This document shows positions 61,520 through 64,000 of a DNA stretch of 64,000 bases, one piece after another. The translations under genes were made by a program, and so were the position numbers. Source of the stretch: Aphelocoma coerulescens (Eukaryota > Chordata > Aves > Passeriformes > Corvidae). The stretch's first letter is position 1, and the number at the start of each line of letters is the position of its first letter. The DNA is taken from contig NC_091022.1 in the NCBI RefSeq assembly GCF_041296385.1, forward strand, positions 25,563,967-25,627,966, given 5' to 3'. The notes beneath the pieces are model-generated. The model had not been told where the DNA came from and did not search any database. It saw only the letters and a list, made by a program, of their open reading frames with translations.

Positions 61520-61860
61520 CGAGCGGAGCTCCAGCTGCAGGACGCAGCGCAGCGCTTTCCGCGGCATGGGCGGGCGGGCGGCGGGGCCAGCCGGATCCGG
61601 GCCGCTCGGGCTCGGCCGACGCCGTTGTCACGGCAACCGGGGCGCGTCCGGCCGCGGCGGCCGCTCCGCCCTCCTCGGGGGCGGCTTCCCCTCCCTCCAT
61701 CCCCTCCCTCTCCGTGCCCGCCCCGCCCCGCCCGGCGCTCGCCGCCGTCGCGCCGCAGGGCTGGGGGGCCGTGCCGGCCTTACCCGCACTTTGCCCCGCC
61801 GCGCCCGTGTCCCCTTCCCGTCCGGCCCTCACTGCTCTCCACAGGGCCTCCTGCCCTCAC
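61160..61860. promoter_or_regulatory. SPATA6: CpG island promoter of SPATA6
   Basis: C+G content is very high and CpG is frequent in every line of this stretch, unlike the A/T-rich surroundings. It covers exon 1, its 5' UTR and the start of intron 1. No TATA box stands at an obvious place, as is usual for CpG island promoters. Long open frames on both strands here are a product of base composition. Confidence 0.85.
61520..61567 (-). CDS. SPATA6: SPATA6 exon 1 (start codon exon)
   Basis: ATG at 61567-61565 is followed by 16 codons, MPRKALRCVLQLELRS, and then a GTGAGT donor. The N-terminus resembles the MP-K-KAL-C-L-LE-RS start of mammalian SPATA6. It joins in phase 0 to exon 2 so that RS-ITCPGV reads through. 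The ATG context (GCGGCC-like and G-rich) lies within the CpG island. Confidence 0.94.
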
Positions 61861-62130
61861 AGAATCAATTAGATTGGAAAAGATCTCTGACATCACCTTG
61901 CCCAACCTGTGGCCGAGCACGACTGTCTCAAGTAGACCGTGGCACGTCCACTCTTTCCTTAAACAGCTCCAGGGACTGTGGCTCCATCACCGCCGTGGGC
62001 TGCTCTTTCCCTTGTTTAATCACCCTTTCCGTGAAGAAGTTGTTGCTAATTTCCAACCTAAACGTCCCTTGGCGCTGTTTAAGAGGATGTTCTCTCGTCC
62101 TGCCGCTAATCCTGTCCCTCATCCCTACTC
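61857..62130 (-). mobile_element. CR1 LINE 3' fragment
   Basis: On the + strand the sequence begins CACAGAATCAATTAGATTGG with AAAAGATCTCTGACATCACC. It continues through CTTTCCGTGAAGAAGTTGTT and AATTTCCAACCTAAACGTCC to TCTCGTCCTGCCGCTAATCC. This is the reverse complement of the last 250 or so bases of a bird CR1. It abuts the upstream edge of the SPATA6 CpG island. Confidence 0.8.
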
Positions 62131-64000
62131 ATCCCTCGACCTTCTCTGGTTCTCCCACCTTCCCACTTCCTGACCTCAGGCTGGCTCGTCCTGGCACTCC
62201 CCACAGGGACTTGTGGAGCTGCTGGGGGGCTGCTGGAGTGTACCAAAAGTGATAAATAGTAGATAAAATACAATTTCCAGCCTCTGCCCCCTGAAGGGTG
62301 GACCGTGATGGGCAATGAAGCCCTGGTGTGAAAGCACAAGTGTCCAGCGTGGGGCAGGGAACCAGACAGGTCACAGGTGAGGACAGGGCTGCTTTGGGGC
62401 ATCCAGGAGGAATGTGAAGCTCGGGATGTGTCAGATTCCTCCAGCTTCGTGGGCCTCCTGCAGAAAGGTGCAGAGAGAGCCTTCTCTTCAGCAGAGGGGT
62501 CACAACCAAGTTTTATATAGCTCCAGGCTTGAATAGCTAAAAAGGACTGGATTTCCATGCTTTCTTTTTCTCTTTTGATGCAATTCACCTGCATCCTGTA
62601 GTAGGCATCTGGGCCCTTTTGACTCGAGTATCCCATTTTAATGTCCTCTGTGGGTGAGACACAGTGCATGGGGTATATTCTGACTGGTGCCATCTTTGGA
62701 AACATGTCTGTACACTCATATCTGAAATTGTCTGTTCATTCCTACCCTTCTGCTTTCATTATTAACAAACTCTTATTTATGTCCCTGATCTTCACCCCAA
62801 GTTTGAGCATATCAAGGATATTCCCCAACATCTCTGCTGCTCAGTTGTTTTCAGAGTACAATCCCATACAACACCGAAATAATCTGATTTTCTCTCTCAG
62901 CAACTGCAACTTGTTTCAGCCTCAGACTGTGAGGGGATTTCAGGCTTTAAATATTCTTTCCAACTTCACAAGTACAGCTGTAGAGAGGACAGAAAATTTT
63001 AATTGCCTCCAAAAGAACGCAGTGGCTCAAATGTATCCCTTGGCTTTCTTTATTTTAATTTTACTCTTTCAAAGAAAAATCATGCTAAGTGATCTGGAAA
63101 GAAACAGCATTCTCAAAATGCTTTGATTTATCTCTCTTTTTTTTTTTTGTTTTAAAGGAAATGGCAAAGAACATGATATGCCAGTTCAGACAAAAGCAAA
63201 ATCTATAGATGGATTAAATATCACTACTAACACTTGATACCAATCTTTTGAAATAAATAATGGATTGGAAAGGCAGGCCTTAATGTGACTTCTGTAACAG
63301 CTCTAAGGTGTGGGGGAGTTTTTTGTGTTTTAGTTCAGTTGGTTTTGGGTCTTTTTTGGGGTGTGTTTTTTTGTTTGTGTTTGGGTTTTTTTTTTTTTTT
63401 GTTTTGGTTTTGTTTTTTGTCTTAGCAAAGGATTCTGTATTTAGGGCCTGGAAAATTCTCTGTAGACTTCTAGTACATATATTAAGGAGGGGATGACTCT
63501 TGGATAATTTTCTGAGCGTTATCAGTCTCAAGGTTGTGAATAGCATTCTAGAGTTAATGAGAAGAAAATTCTCACAGATCCATAGCCTCAGATGGTAACA
63601 GTATTAAAATGGTTTATTGCTTATTTTCAGCTACCTTTCATATACATGCTTTTTGGAGGGATAAATAATGTGTTAAAGATTGTGAAGTATGAGATATTAT
63701 GGTAAGTGTGGCCATATAAGAAGAGAAGATAGATAAATGCTGAAATCAAAAATGGCATCATGTTTGTGATGAGAATTTAATATCCATGTGCAGTGCCCTG
63801 GAACAGAAGTACTTTATAGCCCTTGAAAAAGGAGCACAAGGCAGGACAGAAAGCTTCTCCAAAGTGATAAGGCAGTGATGAATTTCAGTGCTTTTCCCTG
63901 GCAAACCTTCTGGTCTGCAGAGTTTCTTCCCCTTTGCCCTGCTGGGCCTTGGGAAGAAAGGCTGCTGCTGCTGCAGTGCTTTCCTGTCCAGCCCTTTCTG
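62131..64000. other. Upstream flank of SPATA6 (non-coding)
   Basis: I see no exon here. There is a G/T-rich low-complexity run at about 63308-63421 made of long T runs broken by G. No divergent gene could be recognised on the + strand before the window ends. Confidence 0.5.
63308..63421. repeat. T/G-rich low-complexity tract
   Basis: Long T runs are separated by G, GG or GGG. On the - strand it is A/C-rich. Confidence 0.85.

Larger units (their letters stand above)
18128..61567 (-). other. SPATA6: SPATA6 gene, whole coding span (13 exons)
   Basis: SPATA6 (spermatogenesis-associated 6) acts in forming the sperm connecting piece that joins head and tail. Loss in mouse gives headless sperm. 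Joining the 13 exons listed separately gives 1434 nt and 477 residues, close to the human 488. All introns are GT-AG and all phases agree. Three conserved regions are present: an N-terminal domain with CPGVLLKDKQELYLSV and the VDPGD motif, a middle block with YEQPTIASKSRSPSPYTKRR then AHLNLGPHEF, and a C-terminal KIYRNMYEKA segment. The paralogue SPATA6L was considered because exon 5 (DFLFPDPKLT) resembles it, but the middle block and the SLC5A9 neighbour favour SPATA6. Intron 5 carries a full-length ERVL provirus in sense orientation. Confidence 0.93.

Noticed and set aside
18128..61567. Assignment of the - strand gene as SPATA6L
   Set aside because: Exon 5 resembles SPATA6L, but exon 7, the C-terminal KIYRNMYEKA block, the length and the neighbouring SLC5A9 favour SPATA6.
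61071..62252. 393-codon open frame on the + strand over the CpG island
   Set aside because: It is arginine/proline/alanine-rich, runs antisense through SPATA6 exon 1 and into a CR1 fragment, and has no family motif. Base composition explains it.
1..64000. CRISPR arrays, bacterial operons, integrons or prophage
   Set aside because: The window is split-gene vertebrate DNA. The only repeats are LTRs, LINE pieces, microsatellites and small duplications.

Overview
This is vertebrate nuclear DNA, most probably from a songbird. Three signs point there: CR1-type LINE fragments with the bird-style 3' end, a young bird-type ERVL retrovirus, and short introns with split exons. No bacterial or viral genome organisation is present.

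Two host genes lie tail to tail. At the left, on the + strand, are the last two coding exons (4804-4939 and 6517-6725) and 3' end of SLC5A9, the sodium/glucose cotransporter family member SGLT4. The rest of that gene lies off the window to the left. From 61567 down to 18128, on the - strand, the whole coding region of SPATA6 can be assembled. It has 13 exons, all with GT-AG introns and compatible phases, 1434 coding nt including the stop, giving a 477-residue protein. The SLC5A9-SPATA6 pair is a known neighbour pair in vertebrates (human 1p33), which supports both names. SPATA6 starts in a CpG island at about 61160-61860.

SPATA6 intron 5 (41586-53102) holds a complete endogenous retrovirus at 43531-50822, in the same orientation as the gene. 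Its two 915-bp LTRs appear identical by eye. It has an 18-nt primer binding site complementary to a lysine tRNA, an open gag, an open pol (protease, reverse transcriptase, RNase H, integrase), a polypurine tract and no env. Pol sequence places it in the ERVL class. Gag is unusual: a hydrophobic N-terminal domain, then a proline/acid-rich array of 19-codon repeats, then an ERVL capsid-like region, with no CCHC zinc knuckle. Gag and pol share one frame and are separated by a single UAG, which lies in the 5' arm of a perfect 9-bp inverted repeat.

The rest is intron and intergenic DNA with CR1 fragments, microsatellites and small tandem duplications. Two microsatellites lie close to splice acceptors: an (AAT)17 ten bases from SPATA6 exon 3, and a 177-bp pyrimidine hexamer array 135 bases before the last SLC5A9 exon.
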